From: Klebsormidium nitens
Lineage: Eukaryota; Streptophyta; Klebsormidiophyceae; Klebsormidiales; Klebsormidiaceae
DNA: 35,987 bases
NCBI GenBank assembly: GCA_000708835.1
Contig: DF237706.1
Location: forward strand, 1-35,987
Reading direction: 5' to 3'
Part shown: positions 10,595 through 22,090 of the stretch, piece by piece
How the letters are laid out: each line of letters begins with the position of its first letter
Position numbering within the stretch: the first letter of the stretch is position 1
Made by a program: the position numbers and the translations under genes
Notes under the pieces: model-generated
Databases searched by the model: none
Told to the model about the DNA's origin: nothing
The model's input: only the letters and a program-made list of their open reading frames with translations

Positions 10595-13500
10595 ATGAAA
10601 CCTCGAGTGGTCGACGCGCAGAGGCTCAAAGCAGCCATCTTTCCCATCCTGTCTTTTCTGGTCGGAGTAGCGTTTACCCTTTTTTGGACAAATGAAGCTA
10701 GCAAACAGATTATCAGTGTGAACACGGGCGTAAGCTCTCCGGCAGAGGTGGATTCCATACAGAGGATCCATGAGGTGCGGTCAGGGATAGGCAGTGGATC
10801 GGTACAGGCTGCAGCGGCCTGGGGCAGGCCTAGACCTGTGGATGGGCCGCCAGGGCTGGAAGAGAGGAATGTTTCATGGGACGGGCCCTGGGTGGGGACT
10901 GAGTCACTGATGGCTCCAACCAAAACAGGTGAGGGTGCCTAAGTTCGTTCTGTAACTTGTTTTGACAGGATTCTGAGGCGTAGAGAAACCAGCAATTGTT
11001 AGAACAATGTCACATCAAAGTAGGGAGCACCTAAGCTTTCATTGTGACACTGCACTTATTGTCCTCAAGCTGAGAAGAAGGAGCACTTTACCTGAATTTA
11101 GTTCTTTGATCTGCATGTATGCAATACACTGTGTATCAATAGGGAGGGGTGAAAGTTGGGCGTCCTTGACCCCCTTCACTGATATCCTTGCTAGCATTGC
11201 TAAGACAACAATGTTGTGCACACGATGACCTTCTTTCGCCTGGCAGGACCGAGCTCAGTATGGGCTCTTTGATAGAAGCAAGCATCTTTAAGAAGGCCTC
11301 TTTGGTGCTTTGCCTTCCCTAAAGGCCCCCCAGGTCGAGCGAAAACAAATCCGCTGAGCTAGAAGTTACCCGGCAGCTGTGCTTGCTCAGCATTGTGACA
11401 AAAGTTGCACCCCAGTGTCTGTTTCCAGCATTTTGCCATACTTCTCTTGATTCACAGTCTCCATTCTTCGATCTCAAGGTCAGATCTCAAGGTTTACTGC
11501 AAAATTTGTTGGTCCGCATACCTTGTTTCTTCTCAGCTGGCCGTCTAATGCAGTTCCTGGAAACCATGAACCTGAGAAAAATGCTCTTGTTTCAATTTTT
11601 GTTTGCGTGTTTGAATTCAACCTTCACTGCCACCCTGTTTTGATACGAAGCTCTGCGGAACTTAATCGTTTCTGACTTTAGTAATAGTGGGTGTTCGACC
11701 CCAACTTAGCTTCTTTGGTGAGTGGGGCGTCTTCCTCCATGGTTATGTCTTCGAAATGGCTGTGTTTACCAGCAGGGCATCTTTGATTTTCCGGTGGTAC
11801 CATAGTTCTTAATTTGTTCTATGTAACATTAGTTGCGGCACTGGTTTTGTTGCCCCAGGCAAACAAACAGCTCAGGCGTCGATATGAACTTTGGCGTCTG
11901 TGGCTTTCGTTGCCCTGTATAACTTGGCCCAAGGGCTTGCTTTCTGCGCAATCCATTTGAAGCTGTTTTGAGTCTCAACATTACCCTTTTCTCAACGCAG
12001 GCCTACAGCACGTTCTCTTTGGCATTGGGTCCTCGTCCCAGAACTACCAGACCAGGAAGGAGCTCATCAAGCTGTGGTGGGGCCCCAGCAAGACACGGGG
12101 CTATGTCTGGTTGGATTCTCCTGTTGACGGTTATGATTGGCAGACGGAGGGGCTTCCTGAACCCCAGATCTCGGGGGACACGTCATCGCTCCCCTACAGC
12201 GGTGGGGGCCCTCGCTCGTGCCTCCGAATAGCCAGGATTGTGGTGGAGGCATACAGGTGCGGAACTCCTACATGGTTGGCAACTCTTGGAATAATGTTTC
12301 CATTGTGAACAGATGTTCTGGTTCGATAAACTGTTCGTCTTTGGGTGATCATTCCTCTTTCAAGCCCTTTGATCTGTTGCTGTGAGCTGTGCATAACGCC
12401 AGGCGTAAGATGGGAGGCTTGCTGGTGTTGTCATGGTTGTAGGAAGCAGTCTCCGACTCGACGTTGTCTCCAGCTTTGATCTGGAGAGACGTGTGCACGT
12501 CCTCCGATTCTGTTTCTGAAACGAGGAGATTGCCTGAGAGTCATCTTGAAAATCTTAGGACGCACTTGTGGCTGTCATTTCTATCCCCTTGGTCAAACCC
12601 GCCCGTTCGCAGTCAACGCTCCATTTTCTCACAGAACCGCCTGACACGAAACGCGGTCTTGGATGGACCTTTTGATCCTAAATACTTATTCTCATCCATC
12701 TCTGCCTGACAAATCACTTCCAAAAAGGAATCGACCAGTGGGGCTTCTACTGATAACCGCCGTCTATGTCACCTTCCCCAGGTTGAAGCTGCCAGACGTG
12801 CGATGGTTTGTGATGGGCGACGATGACACCATCTTCAACCCGGAGGTGTTGGCAGAGGTGCTAGCCGGGTGAGGCACAGCAGCCCTGTCTTCTCTTGCGA
12901 AGGCTCGAAGTACGACTCACTTGACCCCGTCCCGATCAAGTTCAACTGCTACGCAATCCTGCCACGGGATGGGCACCTCCATGCTGCGGATCGGCCTCAA
13001 GGATTGCTCTCTGTTGGATTGGGTGATGGGTAGTTCTAGCATCTTCATTCAACGAGCTCAAGACCAAAGGATCAGCAGAGTTGACACATGCCAAGCTGAT
13101 TTTTTCGAGGGTTCGTTCAAATGCTGCAAACAGTTGCTACCTTTGGGTCCCCCCTTGATGGGCCCTGTAAATCACTTCAAGCGCTACTGGCTGGCAGTGT
13201 CGTTCTCAAGCTTCCTTTATTCAGAAGAGGCGACGCTGTCGTACCTTCGGTTTTGGCCGTTGCCCGTCCAAAGAGTTTCTCCCCAAGGAAGTGCTTCCAT
13301 AAGCCGGCTCACAGAGCCGTCCACTCAAATCACTAGAGAACCGCACTCGTCTTCATCGAAGTGAAGGAAGTGCTTCCATAAGCGGGCTCACAGAGCAGCC
13401 GATTAACCTCGCACTCGTCTTCCATCGAAGCTTCAGCCTTAGGGGTTCCGCAACTCCGTTGGAGAGCTCTTCCGCTTTCGGAAATGTATGATCCGTCAGC

Positions 13501-14549
13501 GGGCGTCAAACTTTTCTCCACCGCTGTCAGACACCGACATGCTGCCCGTTACAATCCTTCGAACCGCTGCGGGTTTCAGGCCGACGCTTGTGATCAGGTT
13601 TTCAAGTCCTTAACGGTCCCCTTGTTTCGCCCCTCGGCGCAGGTACGACCACACGGAGATGCTGTACCTGGGCGGCAACAGCGAGACGCACGGCCAGATG
13701 GTCATCAACGGCTTCGAGATGGCCTACGGCGGCGGCGGCATCGCCATCAGCTGGCCGCTCGCGCACGCGCTGTCCCACACCATGGACTCGTGCATCGAGC
13801 GCTACCCGGAGCTCTGGGGCAGCGACGCGCGCGTGCACATGTGCACGGCGGAGCTCGGCGTGCAGGTGACACGTGTCAGGGGGTTCCACCAGTGCGACCT
13901 CAAGGGGAACGTCGCGGGGTTCCTGCAAGCGCACCCGCTCGCGCCGTTCGTCTCGATGCACCACGTGTTGCACTGGGACCCCGTCTTCCCCAACATGACC
14001 CACATGGACGCCCTCCAGCGGCTGACACGTGGCATGCACGCGGACCCCGTCAACTTCCTCCAGACGGCGTTTTGCGTGGACCAGCGGAAGCTCTTCTCGG
14101 TTGTGGTCTCGTGGGGCTACTCCGTGAAGCTGTCGATCGGGGCGTGGCGTGTTGGGGAACTAGAGCGGATCGAAACGACGTTCATGTCGTATCATTGGCG
14201 AAATTGGGCGGAGCAGTTTACGTTCGACACGCGCCCGGAGGTGCCGGTCGAAGGGGGCCAGTGCGGCACTCCGGTAGATCTGTGGATCGACGACATTCGG
14301 CCCGTGGCAGGAAACAAGATAGAGAGTACGTACTCTAGAAAGGTGCCTGTAAACCAGACGTCCTGCTCGCCCCACATCACTCGCATCTCCCAGGTGAAAG
14401 TGGTACGGGAGGCGCTGCCGTATTCGACGAGCCGGGATGGGTTGTCAAAAGGGCCGAACCTTCGGAGACAGTGTTGCCAGTCGCTCAAGTTCGATGCGAG
14501 CGGTTCGACGCTCTCGATCAACCTGGGGAGTTGCAACAGTGTGTTCTAG
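10595..14549 (+). CDS. DUF604 (Fringe-like, GT31-related) glycosyltransferase
   Basis: Predicted Golgi type II membrane glycosyltransferase of the plant DUF604/Fringe-like family, 527 residues. Exons: 10595-10928, 12001-12256, 12782-12868 and 13643-14549 (stop TAG); all phases agree. A short basic cytosolic tail is followed by a membrane anchor at about 13-31 (IFPILSFLVGVAFTLFW), then a stem. The catalytic region starts with HVLFGIGSSSQNYQTRKELI and WWGP. The nucleotide-sugar/metal DxD motif is MGDDDTIF, with Asp 210-212. YDHTEMLYLGGNSE and YGGGGIAIS follow, as in other DUF604 proteins, and RRQCC lies near the C-terminus. Donor and acceptor sugars are not established. An in-frame ATG at 10505 would add 30 residues; 10595 places the anchor nearer the N-terminus and has A at -3. 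Exon 4 begins unusually GC-rich. Confidence 0.92.
13285..13434 (+). repeat. About 79 bp tandem duplication in DUF604 gene intron 3
   Basis: AAGGAAGTGCTTCCATAAGC begins at 13285 and recurs at 13364. Both copies continue through GGCTCACAGAGC and end with a CGCACTCGTCTT...ATCGAAG stretch. The copies differ by substitutions and small indels, so the duplication is not brand new. The block lies inside the third intron, about 200 bases before exon 4. Confidence 0.75.
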
Positions 14550-15690
14550 AGCAAGGTCGCAAGGCAGGGGCTTCCTGAAACAGTCATGCAGGTAGATGTA
14601 GTATTTATAAGAATACCGACACTTATTAGAGCATGCAGGGATAAACGACGTGGTGCAACAGTTGGCAGCACTAATGCCTCCACCACTTGGAAAAGTTTGT
14701 GGTAGATGAGGACTATGTAAGCTTGCGATCCAGGTTGTAATTACCTGTTTATAATTCATATGAGCAGCTAGCTGAGGACTCGTGTAAATTCCAACCGCAG
14801 GGTGTACTGAACAGTATGTCCCCGATATTGCAGCAAGCCAATTACCGCAATCGAGAATTCGAACCTGGCCCGGGCATGCTTGCCATAATTTGAGGAATTA
14901 TACGGCGAGTCGAATATTTGCCGCAATGCAACTCGCTGTAGCACGTAATTTTGCAGAGCTCTACGTACTTTCCAGCGCTTACATAAGTGTTGGCGGCTTT
15001 AGTGATCTGGATCTAGGTATAGCCAGGAATTAGCTCGATCATGGGGTATCTCATGTGCCCCGCGGCCGGGCATGCCATGCAGTATACGCATGACTATAGC
15101 TTGATCGCCGGTCTGAGATTTGTTCAAGCTAGGAAGTCAACTTGCACCGACCAGTTACGGCGGGTGGCCGCCATGAGCATGCACCGGCTACATGGTCCGA
15201 CCACATGCAATAATTTTGCCTCGATTTGCTGGCAAGCAGCTTTGCAAGTCCGACCGGCCCCTGCCGCGCGCCGCTGCATTAGAACGATTGAGTTTCCGAA
15301 CTGCGATTGGTGAGAATTATGTCCGTACGTACAATCCAACTGCATGGCTCCGATTCTACTATTCAATAATGCTACAGGCTAAATTGGTATCCAACGTTTT
15401 TGCAAAGGGTCACGCTGTTGGGGTTATGCTGCGAAGAATCAAACTCAGGCCCATGCCTTGGTGTGGCTACGTCGAGTCCGGACCACATGCGGCCTATGGT
15501 CACCGGGCGGTGCCACGAGCGTTTCGAACTTGAGAAGGGAACAGCACGGTGAAGGTCATCCGTACACGTGACTACAGATCTGCATTAATTCACTATTCTC
15601 AAAGCGGGATTCAACAGTTAATTCGAGTCACTTACAAACACTCTCTCAACTACATCCCCATGACGATCAAAGGGGCTCTTCGTAAGCAGA
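14550..15690. other. Convergent intergenic spacer
   Basis: This 1.1 kb lies between the stop codons of the DUF604 gene (plus) and the GT25-like gene (minus), and should hold both 3' UTRs. It starts AT-rich, about 38% GC over 14581-14640 by hand count, in contrast with exon 4. I see no coding exon or RNA gene. Confidence 0.5.
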
Positions 15691-18437
15691 TTAGTACAAC
15701 CTACGCCTCAAACTTGTTTCCAAATCTGTTTCAATCCCTGTTAGTCGCCTTAGGTATCTTAGCAATGTCCGAATAGGCCCGGCTAACCCGCCCCCCGACT
15801 GACTCATCGACCCACCGCACTCTCCCTGCATCGTGTCAGGAATAACTTGCACGTTCTCCGGGCACAGCACCTGGAAGTGATCGCGATCACAGGCGCTCAG
15901 TGCTATAAACTTGGTCGACTCATAATTCTCCTGAAACTTCGCTACCTGGACGTCCAACGGCCTATAGTACTTGTCAATCGCGTTCACTAACCACTCTATA
16001 CCGGCCCTACTAAGGGCGTAGGCAGCCGTTCCCCAACTGGGGTGCGCAATGGTCAGCACCCGACCGGAGGTCTGGTTCTCAATCCAGGCCTGCTCGTCCG
16101 CTATGTGCATAAGAGGCCACCGCCGCAGGTACATGTAATGCCACGACTGGTTGCGCATCTCTGCACCCAAATCCGCATCCCTGTATGAACGAAGGATGGG
16201 CTGTGTCAGCGAAAAATCAGAAAGGCCGTGGTAAAGAGCTGGCCGTCAAAGCCTTCAAAGCTTTCAGAGGAACGCCGACGAGTAGCCAACGAAACCGAAA
16301 CTTTGCCGGCGAGGCCGAAGCCAAAACCGACATCGATGCAATTGTTTCCGGTGTAAAAGTCTGGCGGCATGCAAGGGCAATCGCCTGGCTCGTATTCTTC
16401 AATCTGACTGACTCATGGTTCCGGATGGTATAAAAAGCGCTTCGCATGCAGGAACAATTCGTTGCATTTCAACTCTATATCGTTGTCAAACGGGTGACCT
16501 CCAGATTGAAGAGCGGAGAAGCTTTTCAAAGGTGAAGGATCAAGTGGAGAGGTTGTAAAGTTGGCCGATCAACCCCGCAACTTCTTGACAGAAGTCCAAA
16601 CAAACTCTCAAGTCCGTTCGCCTTTCACTTCTAGCAAAAGCGCAGGATAGCAATTTCTATTCCTCTTGATATGCACCGATGCCTGTAGTAGCAAGCCCAA
16701 CCTTCTAACAAAGCCAGACCCTGCTCCATTGCGAATGACAAACCTCGACCAGGCTCTAAGCAAGACTTTGCTAGTTCTTGGCAAACCGATCGACAACTGT
16801 GGGAAGCGACGAGACGAGATGCAAGCACACCATCCCTTGCTCAGAGAAGTACAAGTCCTGTTGTCTGACTGGATTGAAAGATCCATCAGTGCTGGGCATC
16901 TTTTATTGGTCGAACAAGATAAAGTGCTCAACCATGTAGAGCAATAAAACATGAGAACCCGGAAAATTTTAAACACCTTACCTGAAGAAGCCCTCCAAGA
17001 GAGGAAGCGCCGTCTCATTGAGGAACACATCGTCCTCAAAGATTATGATTCTTTGATGGTTGTTCTCGTAGGCATGCCGCCAGAGCCGCACATGGGACCA
17101 GAGACACCCCAGCTCACCAGCCTGCATCGGTTCCGAAGAAGCGGTGTGAACAAGCGCCCAATTGATTTGATGGGCTGTGATTTTTTCAGATCGAATCGAG
17201 GTGCATACTGACAGGAAGATGATAACCTCAAATCAGCTGTTGACTGAGTTGCCTGTGTAAATCAGAGTGCAAAGGTAAATTTTCTGAACGATACATAAGC
17301 CGGCGCTATTCGCACAAGGTTGCCAGTCACATAAGGTGCCCACTCAAAGCACATCGAGCGGTGTTTGATGCATTCCTGACCCTCAGACTACTTCAAACAA
17401 CAAGGGCAAAAGATACCAATTGCCTCTTTGCCCGTAGAGCCAGCTAAGCGGACAGTGTCGTTTCCCCGTATATCCGTCTCTTTGATCCCAAACATGCCAC
17501 CATCAGTGAACTTCTCCGGTTCAAGCACAACCAGAATGGGAAGCCATTGCGAGCACTGAAATTGAACTGTTTTGAGATGCGAAGCCAGAGCGCAAAGAAG
17601 GAGGCCCTGTAAGTCGTCCAGCATCTGAAGCGTCTTCTTTCGTCCCAGTTTCTCCCTGCCAACAGCTCCTTCTCCAACCTCCGCGAAAACCCTTCCAACA
17701 AGGCATCCTCTCACCTTCAGCGTGTTCCCAGCCTGTGTTGACCAATCGATCTCCAGGGGCAGCGGCGGGTTCTGGAAGTCAATGTCCTGCCACGATGTCG
17801 CCTCCCACCTCAGCACTGGCAGCCCCAGACTGTCAGCAACGCTCTGCACCCACTTCCATCGGGTGACGCACCGCGGGATGTTCACAACGTAGATCTGATC
17901 CACTATCTTGGAGGCATTGCTAATTGGTGCACCGTCGCTCAAAGGAGAAACTATCTCTTGCTCAGTTGCATTAGTCTCAGTCTGATTGGTCTCACTCTCA
18001 TTGGGGACACTCGTGGCATTTATTACTGCCCCTGCACTTTCCTCAATCACTGCTTCCAGTACTTCCGTCTCCTTATCTTCCTCTAGCTGAACTCTGTCTA
18101 TCTCCTGGTCCTCTATCACCTCTTCCACCAAAGGGGTTTCTTCCACATCCCCTTTCGCCGCTTCTCGCCCCAACCCCTCCACCTTCAGCTCGTCAGCTGC
18201 GGCCTCTGCTGCCGTCACCTCCCTCTGAGCTGCAGGGTTTGACGTCACATTGACTCCAGCTCCAACCGGGACAAAACTTTGCCCTGCGTCTGATCTTACC
18301 TCAACCTCTGTCACCTCGTTTCCCTTTGACGATCGCGAGCGGTATGCCAAGCTCAGCGGGTAGATGATGATCACCAGGCACAGCCCCACCTGGAACACGC
18401 GCATCAGGGAGGGCCGCATAGCCGGGGGGCCGCTCAT
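15691..18437 (-). CDS. GT25-like (LPS-type) glycosyltransferase, type II membrane
   Basis: Predicted secretory-pathway glycosyltransferase related to family GT25, about 475 residues. Exons on the minus strand: 18437-17715, 17606 to about 17392 (3' edge unresolved) and 16180-15691 (stop TAA). Residues 13-32 form a signal anchor (RVFQVGLCLVIIIYPLSLAY). An acidic stem (about 80-165) carries several N-x-T/S sequons. The fold begins with QIYVVNIPRCVTRW (181-194), matching the family N-terminal strand. Exon 2 gives LCALASHLKTVQF and LVVLEPEKF, the place of the usual LSH...ILEDD. Exon 3 gives YMYLRRWPL, SWGTAAYALSRAG and PLDVQV, matching the C-terminal family blocks. Only a weak donor (GTAGTC at 17391) keeps the frame from exon 2 to exon 3, so a small exon may be missing. 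The acidic EDD motif is absent, so activity is uncertain. Confidence 0.75.
16651..17211 (+). pseudogene. Antisense open frame with one internal stop, inside GT25-like intron 2
   Basis: On the plus strand, opposite the GT25-like intron, one frame is open from 16651 to the stop after 17211 except for a single TAA at 16945-16947. The translation looks protein-like: the first half includes MTNLDQALSKTLLVLGKPID, and the second half is rich in Lys, Arg and Glu (LPEEALQERKRRLIEE...DYDSLMVVLVGMPPEP). I do not recognise the family. It could be a processed or transposed gene fragment that has acquired a stop, two exons of an unrecognised nested gene, or chance. The overlapping minus frame is also open for 143 codons, which weakens the case. 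Confidence 0.3.
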
Positions 18438-21400
18438 CCTGCCAGGCTTCTGCCAGTTCTGGCATCTCTCGCACGAGCTCAGCTAGCTTTGTCCCCCTGG
18501 CTTGATGTATTATTATATTCAATCTAGATTGGGCGAGAAGAGAGTCCGGGTGAAAGCGGCGGTTGCCTGTAACTTCCAAACTACTTGCGGTAATAGATTC
18601 TGATTCGTGCATTGCGACTGGATGAAAACATTGATCGAAAAGTTTTCAGCCGTTACCACGCTGATCCGATGATCGATTCTGAGCGGAGTTGCTGCATCAT
18701 GCACGCCCGCTGCGCGCGGGCCGCAAGTAACAGTGTGCCGCGGCCGCATAGTCGCCGCACTACGACATCTTTGCTTACTAGTTTCACGGCCCAGTAGAAG
18801 TGTGCGTTCCTGTAGCGAGATGCTGAGACGTCTCATGGCGCCAGCCCGTCTGTTGTTTCCTTGATTCGAGCTTGATTCACCCGGGCCAGTGACCCCGTCT
18901 CCATCGATCCGCCAGAGACTCTCAAGACTCAGACCTCAAGGAACCACCAGAAATTGATACACAAAACGGGCATGGAATCAGTATTAAACTAGGAATTGCG
19001 GCAACGCACAAAAATTTGCGCACTACCCGGTCAGAGAGCGTTCGAGACGCGCGGACCGGTTTGGACTTACACTCAGAAGTCACGTAAGCGATGCCGAACC
19101 AAATTCCCCAGCTTGACTCGAAGTCAGCGGGGCATGCAATGGAAAACTGCAAAACTACAATATCTTAGAAGACACCATTGTTCCAGACCCGTGCGAAATC
19201 ATGAACAGCTCTGTTCTACCGACAAGATTTGGAATTGGAGCTCGACATGAGGCCGGCCGAGACGAAATCTGCTGGAATCTATTAAAGTCCACGAGCCGTA
19301 TGTATGGCAAGGCGCTTGACCGTTGCCCGGCACTTACGCAAAAAGCTGGGGGCGATGTTTTAAGACTTTGAAAGTACAGATGGCACGAAGGCAACGTGAA
19401 GGCAACAACCAACTTGGCAGGAGCCTCGGGGAGCTCGCTTGAGAATCTAACAAAATCTAGCAGCAACGAAGGACACTACGAAAATTCTGGTCATGAGTTT
19501 ATGTAGAGTAGGCGGCCGCCTGGTGGTCACGGACCCACTGTTCTCAATGATCGGATAAACACAGCACTTATCAGACGAATCTCAAGACAAAGAACGCTTC
19601 AAGTCCCTTCAAGGCCTCTCGCGTGGACAAGACTGCAGGAAGAGGCGTATGATTCTGGAGATAGTGAAAGAGTCTTTTCAAGGAATGCAACTTCACAAGA
19701 TTATCGTCGTTAATGTTGAAGAGCGACCGAGCAATGACCATGTTGTCTACCTACAGTCAGGGCAGTGTGCTGCGGCTTGACGGCTTTTACTTCAATGGGC
19801 ACGAATTAACGGTGGCCAAGCCAACGGTTAAAAGTTCACGAATCTGGCGAATATGTACATCATTGTGAGCTTTGAGAGTCCGAGGGCAGATAATGATACA
19901 AGCGGTCTTCTAATGTTGGCTTGTGATCTTACTTTGTGCAACTCTGGGCCGCTCGACCTAGAGACAGTATTCGATGGGGTTTTGGCTGACAATCTCTACC
20001 AAGATTGTTTGTTTTTCGAAAGAATAAGTCCTCGGCAGTACCCCTGGTTGAACGAGCAAGGCTTTGGTTTCGCCTCACAATCTGGACTTGCCATACAAGG
20101 ACGTGGAAAGTTTTGTTCACCCAATATCGGGTACAAACGTCTCGGCAGCTAAGATGAAAGAGGCTTCGCATGCGACTGGCACATAGTTATGCGACGCCCA
20201 ATAAGCTATGCTGCTTTTCGCAACAGATAATCGCAGACGTAGTGTGCGAGGCCGACCTCGACCGCCCAGCCATTTAGTTTGACGCATAAGCACATAAGTC
20301 TCAACATTGATAGCGCCCCATTGGTCAAATCTGATTTCCACGAAGCCCGATCCGGCTTTTCTCCTTCATCCCTTCCGCACTTCTTGGTTCCGGCCTACGT
20401 TGCCATCGTTTCTTTCCTGAGATGAAGCCGCAAAAGTCTCTCGTGAGCACAGCAACGGGCGATCTGCTTCGACCTGCTTCCCCGTTCTTTGCCTTGCTCC
20501 AATTTTGCATGTCAGCAAGCAGGCTGCGAGCTGCGCCGGATCGTTGAGAGTTTCATGCGCATATCAAGGTGTAAGCCGCTGGACTAGAGGTTCGATATGA
20601 TCAGACGGCCGCCACGGCGAAGATGCTCCAAGGTCACTCGGACGTCCTCCAGGCAACTGTTTGAGGTAACTGGACGGCTATGACGCAGCATGAGGCAAAC
20701 CGAAGTCAATCAACGTCAGGCTAGCTGTGGTTCTAGCTCTGCATGACGGGCTCAGTGTTTGACGTTCATGCAACGTACACATTGGCCTGGCAAGAGTACT
20801 GCAAGGAGAATGATTTGGGGCCCGGTGCAGATATATGCCACTACATCTTCCAAACGGCCGGTCACCTTCTGCGCTAGAGGAATAAGAAAGTTCTGCATGC
20901 TAACTCATTTCCCGTGCCAGCTTTATTTCTCTTGTTCGGAGGCGCGGCCCGGGCCGGCCCCGCCCGGCCGCCCCAGCACATGAGACAATACATGAAGGAA
21001 CGTCCGCGAACTTAGCAAAGCTGCCAAGGGTCAACGGTGGCGTGCCGGCAATTCAATATTCATGCAAAGCCGAAAACTGTCGGAAGCACTCGGTCATGAT
21101 CGATCATGTACGTGAAAGGCCGCGTCACTGAGCTACAGCTAGCGAATCAGCATCGACATGGTTTCTTGCACGCTGCAGGGTCACGGTCTACACCGTGGCA
21201 CGGTCCTCGAGTCGATTGCGACCCCGCGCCGGCCGGCGGCGCACTAGCGAGTCACCTTCTCTAGTTGAGATTGCGCCTCTCAGTCTGCCATGTGCACGCA
21301 ACACTATAAATCGTTGGAAATGATTGCAACCAGCTTCAATGAGAGAGCGCGGTATCAGGACCATGCCAGATTAAGTCATGCATCGAACTTGAACCCGCCG

Positions 21401-22090
21401 GGAGGGTCCAAATGAGCCAGCTTGACATCTCATGCTCAGGCTGCAGCCTGGCACGCATTTTCATTGATTGAAGTACCTGTCGGCAGGTTTGCGATCGGAG
21501 TTGGTGAAGAGTGTAGGCGTCAGCTTGGTCGCTGCCCACCAGAAGTGATTTATACCGAAGGCCAGCAATGGCCGGTATGATTGGCTGGGTAATTATGACT
21601 GACGTTGGGTCCAACAAAACACCCATTCAGCAGAGTAAGTACTGTATCTAGATTCACCATTCGCTGCTGATTGATCTATGAGTGCACCATTGTTGACGCA
21701 CACTTGAGTATGCGAAGCTACTAGAACCAAGTACTGGCGCCCACCTTACCCTAAAGGCTTTGCCTGACAACATGCATACTTATCCAGTGTAGGCTCTCCA
21801 AACACGGCAACTGCAGGCACTGTCATGAGGCCTCCATGTCATGCCTCTCCTTGCTGCGGGTCTGCAAACAGAAAGTATTTCATCCATTACAAACGTAGAA
21901 CCTAGCACATATATGAACGTCGGCAGTTTCTGGCTTCGCACTGAACGACGCACTGAACGACATGAAACATTGTTCGAAACTTCAAGCCGTGCAGGATCTT
22001 GCATGGCTCAAAATAAATACACTGTACCACTTCAAGAGATATGAGGATGCCGTGTTCGTCAAAAATTGAAGAGCTCTTTCGAGCGTCAAC
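18438..22090. other. Large intergenic region between CLASP and the GT25-like gene
   Basis: This 3.65 kb contains the CLASP 3' UTR at its right end and the GT25-like promoter at its left end. I found no exon, RNA gene or transposon that I can support. A short open frame at 19853-20152 has no recognisable motif. Very G/C-rich patches occur at about 20939-20974 and 21218-21245, and a 12 bp tandem repeat lies at 21937-21960. I cannot exclude small non-coding RNAs. Confidence 0.45.
21937..21960 (+). repeat. 12 bp perfect tandem repeat
   Basis: CGCACTGAACGA occurs twice in tandem (21937-21948 and 21949-21960), about 130 bases beyond the CLASP stop codon on that gene's downstream side. It could lie within the CLASP 3' UTR. 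Confidence 0.6.

Noticed and set aside
13484-14338. 284-codon plus-strand frame overlapping DUF604 exon 4
   Set aside because: It is out of frame with the conserved glycosyltransferase reading and has an Arg/Ala/Pro-rich composition typical of a GC-rich shadow.
17408-17417. GTATCTTTT at the end of GT25-like exon 2 as a U12-type donor
   Set aside because: Splicing there leaves phase 1, which does not match exon 3 (needs phase 2), and the branch region near 16190 reads TCCTTCGT without the expected adenosines.
19853-20152. 99-codon plus-strand frame in the large spacer
   Set aside because: No recognisable motif, no splice partners, and an overlapping open frame on the other strand; length is within chance for 3.6 kb of spacer.
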